Shown: in pieces, positions 22,181 to 35,512 of the stretch | Numbering within the stretch: position 1 is the stretch's first letter | How the letters are laid out: every line of letters starts with the position of its first letter | DNA from: Aphrophora alni | Taxonomy: Eukaryota; Arthropoda; Insecta; Hemiptera; Aphrophoridae | NCBI GenBank assembly: GCA_963513935.1 | Contig: OY740772.1 | Location: forward strand, 9,628,607 to 9,692,606 | Direction of reading: 5' to 3' | DNA: 64,000 bases | Position numbers and translations under genes: made by a program | Notes under the pieces: model-generated | The model's database searches: none | Seen by the model: only the letters and a program-made list of their open reading frames with translations | Told to the model about the DNA's origin: nothing

Positions 22181-24039
22181 AGGACAGGGTGACAATAAGA
22201 CAATAAGATTTTAATCATACCTAAAGTTCTAATTGATACTAAATTTAAAATGCCTTAAAAGTTACTACATGCAATTTCGTTATCACTATAATTTACTCAT
22301 TGGAAACATTGAATCATTACCAATTCCGAAGTTTTACACTAGAAAATGCGTGGCGAAATGGCAACAGCGCACCAGTAAGTAGGAAATGATGAGATCATTA
22401 ATTTTATAAATGATTACAATACTGAAAACGAAATTCAATGTTAAAACGTAAACAACGAAATTAAATTAAGATGTTTCGAAATACTGAATTCAAAACAACA
22501 ACAGTATCACTCAATGGAGAGAATATCCATTGTTTAACAGTTAAACAAAGGAGAGTATCTTTGTAAACAGTCTAAGCTTAGGTTTGTCTTGTTTTCACAC
22601 TTTTAACTAGAAAGATATTTTAAAAGCCACACAAAATAAACCATATTACATGCACAGAATAACAAATAACACGAATTTGAAGAAAAGTCTACCTACGTCA
22701 CAAGGTTTCCGGTCTCCATCTATGGTTCAGTGAAGTTGGTCTCGTCGTCCCTGAACTACTGTGGCTGTGCAACGTGTTTTTTCCCCCACCATCAACTCGC
22801 CTTGCGTCAAGTAAAAGACAACCCAAAAACATTCGGCACATTATAACCAGCACCAATAACATTGAATATTTATTCAATAGTAAGATTTTGAATTTTTTAG
22901 GTATGTAATATTTAAATAATTACAGAATCTTTGAAATCATCGTGTAACGTTTGTTGGAAAATGTTTGTTTGAAAATTTTTTAAATACTTTTTCATCTCTA
23001 CTTCTATCTGTTGTTTATTTAGGGTCTTGTTTCTTAGTTGGCTTTCATTTTATTGTATTGTAAAGTCTAAAATGTATTATGAAATAACGTAAATAAGTGT
23101 TTATTGTTTTACGCAAGAAATCATGCCTCGATTTTTCGTTTTCTATATTTTTTTTTTTGCAAAATAAAACCTCAGAATAAGTATTTTTTAATTTAAAAAA
23201 ATTCTGTTTTTGTATTAATATAATATGCTAATAGACAGTAGAAAAATAAAAAAATATAAATATATCGTTTTTTCCAAAAAAAAAAACAAATTAGAATATT
23301 TAATTGAATTTCTAGACAAAATTATATTTTTTAAATCACAATTCTTTTTTCGAAAATTTAAAAAAAGTACTGTAATGAAGGATCTTTTTAAAACATTGAA
23401 AACCATTGTGTTCTATTTCTTGTCTAAATAAATAAATTATAGTAATTAATTAGTTATGTATAATTGTAATCTTATCTGACGAAGATAACCGACAGAGGTC
23501 AAATCATCAATCCTGAGTAGTTATGGTAAATCATATTAAACATGATGAAATTCATTTTTAAATCTGTTAGAAAAAGGTTATTTCTCAATCAAAAATAAAT
23601 GTTTAACAATTAAATTATTTAAATATATTATCAACAATTGTTTGTACATTGTAATATATTTTTTTTATGATTTGATATTTTTTAATAGTTGCACAACATG
23701 AAATTATGAAATAGGTTAAAGGTTCTTTTTATTATTATTTTATTTTTTAAAATTATTTTTATTAAATATATTTCTACTGGCTTTGTTTAAATTTCTTTTG
23801 AGGAATTACTATTTTTAGCAAAACCAAATCATATTGTCATTAAATTCAATAAATAAAATGAAACAAATGATTGTTTTTTAATAATTTATATTTTTGAATT
23901 TAATTATTTTCTTGACTTATTATTTATTTTATATCATGCTTCCTTCAATTGATTTAGATGCAAACATTATAACATAAGAAGCGCAAGCTTTGCTATGTTA
24001 TTTTAATTTACTTTAATTAACCTTTTCAATTATTTATTA
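22181..24039. other. no gene recognised; interior side of a family-B LTR
   Basis: This is mostly AT-rich. A GC-richer patch at 22680-22860 has no readable ORF. If the family-B LTR at 24.06-25.53 kb is a 5' LTR, internal sequence should lie here on the minus strand. No gag or pol can be read, so the internal region is deleted or unrecognisable. Confidence 0.35.
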
Positions 24040-24059
24040 GCCACACTTTGTAGTGCCAA
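24040..24059 (-). other. decayed primer-binding-site-like sequence
   Basis: On the minus strand the LTR end GTTATA is followed by TTTGGCAC and then TACAAAGTGTGGC. Compared with the TGGCGCC-type site this is what CpG decay and a few changes would leave. The position next to a 1.47-kb LTR end is the main support. Confidence 0.4.
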
Positions 24060-24061
24060 AT

Positions 24062-25531
24062 ATAACAATGAAGTTGTTATCTTTCAATTATTTTAAACTC
24101 TACTAAAAAGAACAATTTATAATTATAAACTCATTAACAAATAACGTTTACCTGGATAAAAATCTTTCTTTTAATTTATCATGAATAAATTTCTACAAAG
24201 ACAATGAACATGTACATGAAATATCAATTCTTACTTAACTAATAAATCATTTATTCCTCATTCATTCCTTATTTTTAATTTATTTATAATAGACATTTAA
24301 ATACAAAATTACTTTATTTTAACAAAGTTAAAATCTTGAATATGCAAATTATTAGTTTCCTTTTTAGGATTTTATTAATTTCTTTACAAATTTAATTATT
24401 ACTTTACTTTACATTAACATTTATTATCTTTTTTTTAAATCTCGGCTAGCTCAGGTTTAAATTTATTTAAACAACACAAATCTCTTAATCTCGGGTCATA
24501 GGTCTTTTAATGGCTCAATTGAAAGTGAAATAGAATTTAAAATGAATTTAATAATTAACAGAACTTTTGGTACTTATCAATTGCTGGTCCTTCTGATCGG
24601 TCGATTTGCACTACACATCAAACTTTAAATTTCTCTTTTATATTAAAAGACACCACACTGCTCAAAACACTATATTCCTTGGTGATAACGCTTCCTCTCG
24701 TTCCCGGGGGTTGCTCCAATTTCCAGCTTCTTTCTGCGATGACTGAAATCCTTTGGCTCTGGTGAATTGAAACTTCTTTTCTCGATCTGCTTTTTAAAGA
24801 AAACTCCTAATCTGTACTTCCAATTGTTACTTAAATCTTACTTTCCTTTGACTCTACTTTAAATTAAAACTTATCGAACTTTTTAATAAACAAAGAGACT
24901 TCTTGTCCCTTTATTTGCTGTTAAACAATTCTATGGAACACAGAGCAGACTATCTGTGCCCACAACCTTACGTCTCGGCTCCCCTTGGTAGACTACCTCT
25001 AAGAATCTATTTTTTAAGGCTCCTTCTCTCGAACACGAGTTTTCGCGCCCTGTTCGCTGATTCGTGGATTTTCACTAACATTCTCTACATGTGTCCTTTC
25101 TCGATTTCTAGTGGTTGTTTTTTTTAAATCTTTCCGTTGTGTTTTTAAGCTTGAGAACGTCTTCGATTGGCCGACCTACTTTCTCCTTGCGTTTTTGTAT
25201 TTTTCTGAAGTACCGTTAGGCTTTCTACTTGTATACCGTTAAGACGCTGGCTTTCCCTTTGATTTCTCTTTTTAGTAAAAAAAAACTCTCCGCTCCTTTG
25301 AAATTCCGTTACTGTTCACCATGTGTTTGCTTCAAGGTTGTTGTAATCCTAGTTCTATTGTAATCTAACACATACATTTTTTAACTGCAAGCGACAGCTG
25401 CCGTCTCCTTTCATTTATTTAACATTGTTCTATTTTTCCATATTTATTATTTTATAAGTTATTTTAATTTATTTATTATTAGATGTCATGATTGCGATGT
25501 TTTATTTAGGTGAGATCATTATATCGTTACA
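24062..25531 (-). repeat. LTR family B, copy 2, full length
   Basis: Starts at 25531 with TGTAACGATATAATGATCTC on the minus strand. The first 920 bases match copy 1. The remainder (about 24.6 to 24.1 kb) matches the 3' half of the copy at 60.4-62.7 kb, with shared blocks TTGATAAGTAC, TTCACTTT-AATTGAGCC and GACCCGAG-TTAAGAG in order. The length, about 1.47 kb, is close to the 1.32 kb of the 60-kb copy after removing its insertion. No coding region of the parent Gypsy element is adjacent. Confidence 0.8.
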
Positions 25532-25689
25532 ACATATTAAAATTAATTTTACATATTATTTACGTTCAATATTATAAATTCTATTTAGCAATAGATTTGT
25601 TTTCAATTACACGTTTTATTTATTTTGGATAATGAGGGTGTTATTATTAATATGAAGTTTTGAGGTTATACTATGCGCCACGCATCAAG

Positions 25690-25860
25690 TACGTAGGGTA
25701 CCAACCAATGGGAGAGCAAGAATGGCGTACAGTACCTTGCACGAGGCTAATAGAGTTGCCTAAACAAGTAATTTAATTATGTTTGTGCAATTTTGTACGA
25801 GTTAAACAATAGTTTTTATTTAAATAATGTAAATACGTTCCGTCTTAACACACTACAATA
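25690..25860 (+). repeat. dispersed repeat, copy 1 (partner at 38.04-38.28 kb)
   Basis: Blocks shared with 38.04-38.28 kb in the same order: GGGAGAGCAAGAAT against GGGGAGCAAGAAT, then CTGCACGAGGCTA or TTGCACGAGGCTA, then GAGTTAAAC-ATAGTTTTT. Function unknown; it borders the Tc1/mariner element on its left. Confidence 0.6.
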
Positions 25861-26200
25861 TGTCAGCGTTAGAAAAATACCGGGTGTTTCAAAATGAATA
25901 GCGGGGTTTTAACGCCTTATAATTTTTATTACACTACAATTAATTACTGACCTTCCCGAATTAAGAAACAGGATTGTTACCATTCTTAAGGATGAAAACA
26001 TTAAGTAGATGCTTTTGTAACCAGGAATGGTAATGTTTAAAAAGAGATCTAGATAATTTTGATTGGCCTGTAATTTATTTAACCTTTTTAAATTTAGCGA
26101 TTCTGAGTTTTAAGTTAACCAATTACATAAAGTTAACATATAACATAGATTAAGTTTTTTATTAAAAGGAACTATCTGCAAAGTAACAATTGACACTAAA

Positions 26201-26226
26201 TATATATATATATATATATATATATA
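26201..26226. repeat. (TA)n microsatellite
   Basis: Thirteen TA units inside the Tc1/mariner-type element. Confidence 0.95.
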
Positions 26227-26379
26227 GCTAGTAATTTACATTAATTATACGCCCCCCTCAAAAACGATTTAGATAATTTTTAATCAAACCCCCCCCCCAT
26301 ACAATTAATTACAAAGTTAAAGTAGAAAAAGACAATTCATTGAAGTATGTAATGTTACAAAAATTTAGTTATTAAATTA

Positions 26380-26399
26380 TATATATATATATATATATT
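26380..26399. repeat. (TA)n microsatellite
   Basis: About ten TA units, second tract in the same element. Confidence 0.9.
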
Positions 26400-26624
26400 A
26401 AAATTAACAAAATTTAATTAATTAATTACACATAAAATATATGATGGCCAACTGTAAAAAAAAAAAAAAATCTTTTTAAATATATATTTTTAACAAAGGA
26501 AGATATTTATTCTTAATTGATGTTTTTGACGTCAACTTTAGAATTTTGAAAATTAACCCCTTTGGGGTCGTAAGGTCGAAAGGTGCATGCTTATCCCATC
26601 CATTACAATTTTATTTTATTTTGC

Positions 26625-26626
<2 letters not shown>

Positions 26627-26666
<40 letters not shown>
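26627..26666. repeat. (TA)n microsatellite
   Basis: About nineteen TA units, third and longest tract in the same element. Confidence 0.95.
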
Positions 26667-26667
<1 letters not shown>

Positions 26668-27714
26668 CACAAATACACTTCAAGTTTATTCTGACTAATT
26701 GAAATTCACAGGTAAAGTTGTTTATTAGTTTTCACTTTTGTATCTTTTACATTACTTATAAGAAAGTCCTTAGGTCTTAGCATGGACTTGAAATTTACTG
26801 CAGGAACTTAATTTTTTACAGCATGCTGGAACCAGCCGTATAGGTGCAGAAATACATGTAGCAATTAAAGAATGAACAGACATTACTTGACAGGTTTATA
26901 CATTTCTGTTGTAGATTCATGAGCAACATATTTCTCTGTAACTAAGTTTTATAAAAATGCAATTTCTTTAAAGTCAAAATGTTATATATATATATATTCA
27001 AATAATTACTGCATGACTACTTTATAAAAGATAAAAACGAAAAGGGAGCTTTTCGTTTTAAAAGATTGTTTGAATTTAAGCTGGTACAATTTACAGACAA
27101 TTCAAAAATCAGTTGTAATTAAATTTAATGATTTATTAATTGATGATTTGATTTTATAATTACTAAAATAAAAGCTTTGTTTTATTCTTTCAAAAGATTA
27201 TATAAATTTATACTCTAAAAAGAATTTACAGACAACTTAAGGTTTAATTATAATTGAAAACAGATTTCAAAATTTTATATTTATAAAATAGAATGCATAT
27301 TTTAAGGTTAACTTAATAAGGTTTAAACTGAAAACTTTGGTTTACCTAGTCTAGCAGAGTCGAACGCTTGTAAGGCTCAGATGAGATTGATTACAATAAA
27401 CTAGATACATTTCATTGAAACTTAACACGATTGGTTTTTTTAAATTTAGAAACATGAGTTTTCGCACGCCTTTAGTAAAATGTTTAAATCGTTGAAGTAA
27501 AAGTAAAAAAACAAACTATTTATAATTTTGAAAGAGTTGCGACATGCATTCTGAAACTAAACTCAGATAACTGTCGTTATCTCTAGAACAGAGACTGCCT
27601 CAAGGCTATCGCCTCGGGGCAAGTCCACAGTCGAATCAGGAGAGGCTGTTTTCAGACTAGTCCGCTAGATTGTAGCAGCTCACGGCCGCTCTAAATTAGG
27701 TAGGACGTTACAGG

Positions 27715-27831
27715 ATTGAAGCAGCTGTTACAGCAATTACTCAAGAAACACTAATCAAAGTTTGGGAAGAACTCGCATATCGTCTTGACGTGTGCCGTGT
27801 GACTATTAGTGCTTACATTGAACACTTGTAG
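27715..27831 (+). pseudogene. Tc1/mariner-like transposase C-terminal fragment
   Basis: In-frame reading IEAAVTAITQETLIKVWEEL followed by AYRLDVCRVT and ISAYIEHL then TAG. The pattern ITxExLxxVWxELxYRLDVCRxTxxAxIEHL-stop is familiar as the end of a large arthropod Tc1/mariner-related transposase group, often annotated with a DUF4817 HTH domain. The catalytic DDE part is not readable upstream. The fragment sits 120 bases inside the right TIR, the expected place for the 3' end of the gene. Confidence 0.8.
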
Positions 27832-27952
27832 GCTTTTTTGTAAAACTCTTTGAGTTGCTTTTTCATTTGATGTGTCATTTATAGCGGTAAGTTTAATGTA
27901 ATAAAAGTTATAAAGCATCAAAACCCCGCTATTCATTTTGAAACACCCGGTA

Positions 27953-30900
27953 TTTATATTTAAACTTTTTGTTTTAACGGTAATAATTGTTTTCTCTGTT
28001 ATAATGGTACAGTACAAAATTAAATAATAGTTTTAAATTTAAGTTTCTTACAATTATAGGGGAAAGATTTGTATTACATTTATTTATTTAGTTGGAATAA
28101 TATTGTTTTCGTTCAGAAATCTCTGCCGATTTGTTTACAAGCAAGGACATTTTTTACTGATGCAATTTTTTTAAATTGTTCGTAATTTTTTTTTTTTGGC
28201 CATTTGGATGCAAGCAGTATCTACAATTTTATTCAACTCCTAAAATGAACGTAACTGTAGAATAATATCGACAGTGGGGAAACGGGTTGGCAAACCCGCA
28301 CGGTCCCTATTGGTTTCTTCAAGGTCAGGCTGTCTACTATCTTCTCACTTAACGGATTTGACTCGTGGCGGTTTATCCACTTAATAAAGATACTGATGCA
28401 CATTCCTGAAACTTTGTGTATTAATTGTATGTACACAAATGATGGCAAATGTTTGAATAAATTATAACAGTATTTGATATTTTTTATCTGTTATAGTATC
28501 AATTTATTCTACAACAAATAGATATTTATATTTCAAAAAATATATGTATTTGAATTTTTAACGATTGTGGTCCTAAAAATTGGTAAAAACGGCGGGGAAA
28601 ATATTAATCAATAATTACAATATACCAACATATACTGACAAAAATTGTGAACTCAAAATGTTCCCATCTGTTAACGATCTTTTAAAAAAATTGATCTTCA
28701 TTGTTCACCATTAATTATATAATCATATACTTTTTTTAAATCAAAATTATTCCTTTGCATAATAACATTAAATGGGACATACTGTTTAATTATTAGAGTA
28801 ATTATAAACGATTACATAATTTTTGGCACAAGCAGACTCAAGGTGAACAACAAGGAAAAAAGAAAAGAAAACTAATGACAGCAACTCCCAAACAATGGAC
28901 ATAACGGTCAAACATTGCAAGACAAGTGTGAACCACAATGACGTCATGAGAACTATGGCAACATGGCTTAGTGCATGTTTTGGGACGTTTTATTCACAGA
29001 TTTCCATTGTTTGATCTCACGCGGTAACAAACGCGTTTATTGATTTAAATTCGGATCTAGACAACATTAAAATTAATTATTATATATATTACGAGTAATA
29101 TATTAAAAAAATATTTTATATTGTTTTATTACCACTTATTTTAGTTATTTAAAAATTTTATGGTAACTGTCAGGTTTGATAAATAAATTTATACCTAGGA
29201 AAACTCGCCTACTTTATTTTGAGGCAAATGACTTGAGACAGAAGAGGCGAAGAGTTTTTTGAGATCCGTCAGGCTGTTAATAATAAAGTTACGAGAAGTA
29301 GGCCGTAAGATAGCAGCACTTGAGAATCCAATTTTTGAACTTCTAGTCATACCATTGTAAAAATCAATGGTATAATTAAATTTGTTGTTTTGTTTTACAA
29401 ACTTATATATATTTTAATTTAATATATAACATCCTCATCAATATTTCGCTTTCACGACTGCCAATCTATTTTGAAATATGACATCACATATAATTTAAGT
29501 TTGTTACCTAACATCTTGCCACAATGTGGTGTGCATTTTTATTAAAACTAAACTATGTTATTTTATTTTCGTAATTTGTTACATAAATTCATACATTTTC
29601 AGTAAGCACTGTGAAATTCACTATCTTAACTGAAAATTTCCCTAATCAGAATAACGGCAACTAAAACTAAAAACACAATAATTATATAGTTTATTCCCTT
29701 AAATACTCTGTCGTACATTTCTATAACATCCACAGAGGGTTCCACTTCTAAACTAAAACTAACATTTATATATATTCTAACATTAAATGATGTCCTACCG
29801 CCACTTCCTACTCCACAGATGTATCAACCTATCAATTTGACGCCATGTATTTTTTGCTATCTATAAATAAAAATTAATCCATTGATAAATTTTTAAACTC
29901 TTAAGTCACTTCAGAATTAGATCGTAGTCTACAATTAATACCCAAATTATTATTGTTCTTCAATTATATTTAGTTTTTAATTTATTACTTTTATTATATT
30001 ATTTGTTTCCTGCACTAATTTGTCTTTGAAATTTGGCGTATATTTTTTCTTTTATTTTTCATTCACGTGTTTTAGTATACTCCATTTATGTTATGCTGTA
30101 CCTTTTCATTTTATTGTGTCATTCTATTGTATTAATTTATATATTGTCATTCTATATATTTAATTTGATTGAGTATTACATTTAAAATTGAATACTATCA
30201 CAGATATGATTTTGTGTAAAGTGTCTTGCGTTTCTCCCTTTTCTTTGTTGTACGTTTATTAAAACTATTTGTTGTTGCCACCTTTCATAAATAATGTTAT
30301 TCGTTAAATGAGATTAGTTGCACGCTGATAAAAAGAAAGACCTATTTACTATTGTTATAATTAACACGATATATTAGAAATTTATATATTTAACAAATTA
30401 TTGAATGAAACTAAATAACTGATTAAAATTAAAAAAGTAATTTATAGATTTAATTACGACGAATTTAAATACAATATTATTTACTGAACGGCAGTAAAGT
30501 AATACTATAAATATAAATAGAATGTCTTAGGGATACATGAGGAAAGCTGGCATTAATAATGCTGCTGACGTCATAGATGACCTTCGCTTGAAACTAGCCA
30601 CGCCCCAGCCTGAGTTTTATATTAATCTGACTTTCGTTTTGTAATTTTCTCACCATCTTGCGTAACCATCGTAGAAAAAATAACGCTCTTGCGTATAAAT
30701 ACAGAGCTATAGGAAATCGATTTAGAAATTGTTAAAAGTAAGTTCCATAAAATAAAGCCAGACCATAAACCAGAACTAAAATACCATAAGCTTAAATTAT
30801 TGAATAACACTTTTATATTACTTTATTCTTTTCTTAAAGATTACGATAACAATTGTAAAATAACATGGCAAATACGACGTGCAATAAATTATAACACATT

Positions 30901-33476
30901 TGAAACAACTAGTACGATGCGCAGTTTTGATAGTATATAAAGGTCGTTACATACACTTAATACTTTTTGAACGGTTAGTAGTTTGTTGCTAAGCAAAGCT
31001 TGACTATGATTCATTCATAATTGGTAAAATTTAAGCATTTGTATTAGAATCGTTGGTCTTGAAGGGAAAGATAGAAACAAAGACATGTAGATAGAAATGA
31101 ACTGTTTAAGCGAGTTCAATAACCCCGACAATTGTGAAGTCGAGCTTCACTCGAGCTTCGATCTATGTTTAACATTGTAACGATTCCAAAGATAGAGTTG
31201 TATGGAAGAATGTCGAGTGAATCAATATTTGATTTGATATAGACAAAGACATGAGGTTGCTATTTGAAATTATTTACAGCTTGAATTGAAAATGAAAGCC
31301 CTTGATTGTGTTAAAAATCAAGATTATTGATTGTTGAAGGAGAGAATGCGCGTCACTCTAAAGGTCAATGCTACTACAGACCACTAGAAAAACATTCGCG
31401 CAGTGGCCACAGTACGGGAGTGTAAAGCAGCGTAATATGCCACTTCTTATATTTTATTTGTAATTATATGTACTTATTCTTAATACTAAAATAAAACATA
31501 TTTTGATTAGTTTATATGATTAGTTCATATTTTGATTCGAAAACTAATTGTTATCTGAAAATATAAGTGAAGAAGGCCGCACAGGTAGAGGAGTGAGTCA
31601 GTTGGCGGGGTAGGGAGGAGTACAGCTGTCAGGTCGCTACTAGTCTGCTTGCTTATATTCGGCGTTTTATTAGCCGTAGAACAACTAAGGCTGCTCTTCC
31701 ATAATATTAACAACAACACTGGATACTACTTCAAACAGATAAACAAATAAAATGTTTTTGGAACGATTAATATCGACCGCACACTCATTAGACAGAAGCT
31801 GCTGTCGCTGGAGGGCATTCGCACAGACCTCCCTTATTCCTGCCCATCCAGCCGGCCGCTTCTTCACACATATTTCCAGCAACATGGATAGTAATTTTCT
31901 CAAGGACAACCTAAATAATTTTCAACTGCCTCGCATTATTTGAATTGTTAACCAATACCAGCACTTCATACAATATGCAATAGTTATTACTTTAATAAAA
32001 TATTTCTTAGCTAGCACTGAACTCTGTAGTGAATACAATAAAAATCTTGTTATCTAGTGCTGCACTCTGTACTGATCGGCGGATTCTACTCACATACACG
32101 TTATATAGTGCTTCACTCAACTGTGAGAAGACATAATAGCAAGCGATAAGATATTTAAATATTATTAGTTTTACCTAAGAAAAGAAGTCCCATGGCTTGT
32201 GAGGTTTAACAGTGTATGAGTTAAACAGTTGTATTTTTTCAGTTCAGAATACGCTAAATTTGGGAAGAGAATAATGCCCGCTTGTCCTTGAAGTTACCAA
32301 GGAATAAACCGATAGATGGCAGCACTGGAGTCTATTCTTTTAACTTTAAACCATATCATGGATCCGGCTTATACATTTTGATATAAAATCAATGAAATTA
32401 CAAAAGTTTCCCATTTAAAAAAAATGTTATTCGTGAATTCAACCTTGTTAATTGCAGATTATATACTGTGAATAATTGAGTATCGAACAGTTTTTTCCCC
32501 TTCAATTGAACTCAGTTTTATTTATTACCAGCTTAATAGAATCGTGGAACTTGGAAGATGTGCATTTACAATTTGGCAAGCCCTGGCGTCGAACACGCTA
32601 TATGTAGCGTATCCTCAATGTAGGAATGGGTCTGGGTGAAGAGGAAAAGAAAGGCCCCACACTTCATTTGTTGCGTTTATTTTCAGCGGTATAAACCCAA
32701 TAAAAAAATATAGACCTCAAATGCTTCTGTGTAAACGCGAACCCCTACTTTCGTTTGTTTTATCTGTGTAAATAAGAATAAAACGTCTGTCACAGAGTTG
32801 TAACTTTAGGAATTAAATGTAGCTAAGCAGTAACCTAATTTGTGTACCTAGTTTTCATGGAATGGGTTGTACCGTCAAGATAGGCTAGGGAAGGGAGGAC
32901 ACGTCCATTACACCAGACACAATCCTAGTCTGAGGCTACTGTAGCTATCTCCGAGCAGTATCCCACGGCGACTCAAACTACAACCACCGAATATACAAAA
33001 ATCTGGAGGAATTTTATTAATTCTTTTAATTCTAAATAAAGTTTTAATTATGTACTAACTTTGAAATAAATAAAATGTATGTTATTTAAAACCATTTTAA
33101 TTAAACATAGGGTTAAAGCTTACTAGATAACGTACCTACGTAGAAAAGAAAACGGCAAAGAACATTGAATCAGTGGTTCTTGAGTCATAATAAAGGCTGG
33201 TAGAGTTTTACCGAAAAAGGCACGATTGACAACTCAAAGGGGATTAATATAAATACATATCATTAAATTATGATAAAATACCTATTTTTATAACGCCACC
33301 TTTTGACGTGAAGTTATCTGCGCGAAAATAATTAAAAATAACAAGCTATAGGAAGTGTAAGTGTTTGTTTAGATTTGTAAGTTTCTTCTCAAGATATATG
33401 TTTCCGGGTACAGTATTTCCAGGTTGTGTATTATATTCGTGGATAACAGTTATTTCGACCAGATACGATTCTTTAC
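27953..33476. other. 5.5 kb without a recognisable gene or element
   Basis: AT-rich sequence with a few GC-richer patches (28270-28380, 28840-29040, 31560-31880, 32560-32960). ORFs there are below 75 codons and show no domain. A perfect TGACGTCA palindrome occurs near 28939, of no known relevance. This is the best candidate place for unrecognised host regulatory or intronic sequence. Confidence 0.35.
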
Positions 33477-33478
33477 TA

Positions 33479-34175
33479 TACGGGCAGAAAAAACGCGACC
33501 GAATGTCGGCGGCAGAAAAGCGTAAGCATTGTATTCCTGGTTAACCTATGGACTAGACTATACGAACCGAATTGACCACGCCGACAGAAGCGTCAGCAAG
33601 CGGAGAGGCGATTTTTACGCCAAGCGACGCGCAAATTCGACTAGCAGAAATTCCGCTTATTAAACTATACGGACAGAACCCCGACCGAAAACAAAAGCGC
33701 ACCAGGTGGCTCTCTGTAGAACCTAGAATCAAAACAAACCAAGTTGAGGAATTTTACAAGTAAGGTTATATTCAACTATTATGTTCGACACTGAACGGTT
33801 TATTGTAAAAGTAGAAGAACGACCAGCCCTTTACGACGTGAGTTGTAAGGAATATAGTAATAAATTTATTTAATCACAATGTTAGATTGAGGTTTGCAAG
33901 GCAATGGACGGGGACACGGGGAGTGGGATAAAAGTGGGTGGGTTGACCATCGCCTTTCCTTCTCCGTAAAGATAACATCATGCAAACAACTCAATAAATG
34001 TGCTGCACCAACACAAGCGATATCTATCTCATCCATTTTGGTACGGAATAGACTATAAAAATAGGTTATAATGTTACAACAAGCATTTCGTCAGTCCAAA
34101 AAACGCTGGTATAGTTACGCACTCCGAATTTCGGCGCAGAAACCTGATGTTTCGCTCGCGTTTTTTCTGCCCGTA
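33479..34175. mobile_element. non-autonomous TIR element with TA target site
   Basis: Ends read TACGGGCAGAAAAAACGCG on both sides as an inverted repeat of about 20 bp, flanked by TA (33477-33478 and 34176-34177). The left end carries two diverged subterminal copies of the TIR (ACTATACGAACCGAATTGAC near 33555 and ACTATACGGACAGAACCCCG near 33664). A 63-codon ORF at 33572-33763 covers these copies and looks incidental. The family is not identified. Confidence 0.75.
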
Positions 34176-34177
34176 TA

Positions 34178-35152
34178 GTATGGCCCTAAGTGGAAAACTG
34201 TTCGTATTTTGAGATTTTAATTAAACATACCATATTAATTTTAACAAATAGGAATTTACCAACCGGATTTTAAATGAAAGTGGGGCCGAAATGATGTTCA
34301 CTGGGCAACTTATTTTGTATTTATTCAAACTAATTATAGCACTGAGCATGATGTAATTAATCACAATGGAATACGACTTTTGTATAAAACCAAATGATGG
34401 ATATTCAAGATTTTTAAAGAATCATATCACTTTTGTATTTATTATTATATTTATTTTTAAGGGCCAGGATTGAACTGCGAACTTCAGTTTTGATAAACGA
34501 GTAAACAACACAATGAAGTTTATTTTATTTTATGGAATAATATGTATTAGTCCCAAACCCACTGTTTCCTACTACCTGGATTTAAAACAGTAATTGATGT
34601 AGTTTCATTGTTGTCGTAAGTTTTAACTGACCGTGTAAGATAGGCGGGGCGAATCAACTTTCAGAAAGTAAATTGTTAAAAAGATAGGCGAGGAAGGATT
34701 TCCAGAGCCCACAGAGTATTGTTGAGGTTGTTGACGTCTGCGTTGCGATCTTCTGCTCCTGACGCTGGAGGCTTCCTGTTGTACCAACGTGATTCCGTTA
34801 AGACTTCTCAGCAAGGTTTCTGGAAAGGAAATGTAGGCCGATGAGTTGTCCTAATTTTTCTTCCCTAAAGGGAGATAACTCGAAAGGTTTGCCGCTGAGA
34901 ATAACCTCAATTTTAACTTTCTTAAAAGGAGGCGACTTGAAGAATTGACAGACCGGTTACTCAGATTTCAATTGGAGGCGGTATAACGGGTCGTTCGCCA
35001 GTTGTAACTCCAATCCCCTTCTTTTAAGAAAGGAGGTGACAAGGTAAGTGATGAAGGTGTGTGTATGAAACATAAGTTTAAGGTAATCAAGTTGCCCCCC
35101 TCTCTCTGGAAACGAGTCAGATTGTTGTGTGATACAAGTGTTCTCAGCGTAT

Positions 35153-35156
<4 letters not shown>
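34178..35156. other. no gene recognised
   Basis: Moderately AT-rich. A GC-richer part near 34680-35110 has no ORF with recognisable domains. Confidence 0.3.

Positions 35157-35237
<81 letters not shown>
35157..35237. repeat. (TC)n microsatellite
   Basis: An uninterrupted run of about 40 TC units. Confidence 0.95.
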
Positions 35238-35239
<2 letters not shown>

Positions 35240-35512
35240 GCGTTGGAAAGGTTGTACGTTGCAGTTCCAGTTGTTTCTGGTTATATCTAAGTTTGAATAA
35301 TTTTCAAGCTGTCAGAGGTTGCGTCATCCGTGAGTGTCAATGTGCACGAGGATTAGGGACAAGTAAAGACCCAACTGTTTTCCTTATTGCCTTTTTAAGG
35401 AAAACTAAAAATTATATATCAAATTATTTCGATATTATAGTGTGCTTCTCTCGACTATTTACAATCTTATTCAGCAGAGCCTAAATATGTTCTCTAAAGA
35501 ACTCCACCCGCG
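35238..35512. other. no feature recognised
   Basis: Short non-coding stretch between the microsatellite and the direct repeat pair. Confidence 0.3.

Larger units (their letters stand above)
25880..27950 (+). mobile_element. Tc1/mariner-type transposon, about 2.07 kb
   Basis: The ends are inverted repeats of roughly 30 bp beginning CCGGGTGTTTCAAAATGAAT and continuing AGCGGGGTTTT, with TA on both sides (25878-25879 and 27951-27952). A plus-strand fragment near the right end encodes the C-terminus of a Tc1/mariner-like transposase. The length is that of a full element, but most of the interior is AT-rich, contains three TA microsatellites and a C10 tract, and has no readable catalytic domain. 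Confidence 0.85.

Noticed and set aside
27034..27059. Terminator-like hairpin, 11-bp stem with GGAG loop
   Set aside because: Not followed by a meaningful T-run context and bacterial-type terminators are not expected here; likely chance in AT-rich DNA inside a transposon.
28932..28950. Perfect TGACGTCA site as a CRE element
   Set aside because: A single 8-mer is expected by chance at this length scale, and no gene is nearby.
35059..35484. 141-codon ORF
   Set aside because: Its core is the translated (TC)n microsatellite; no domain on either side.
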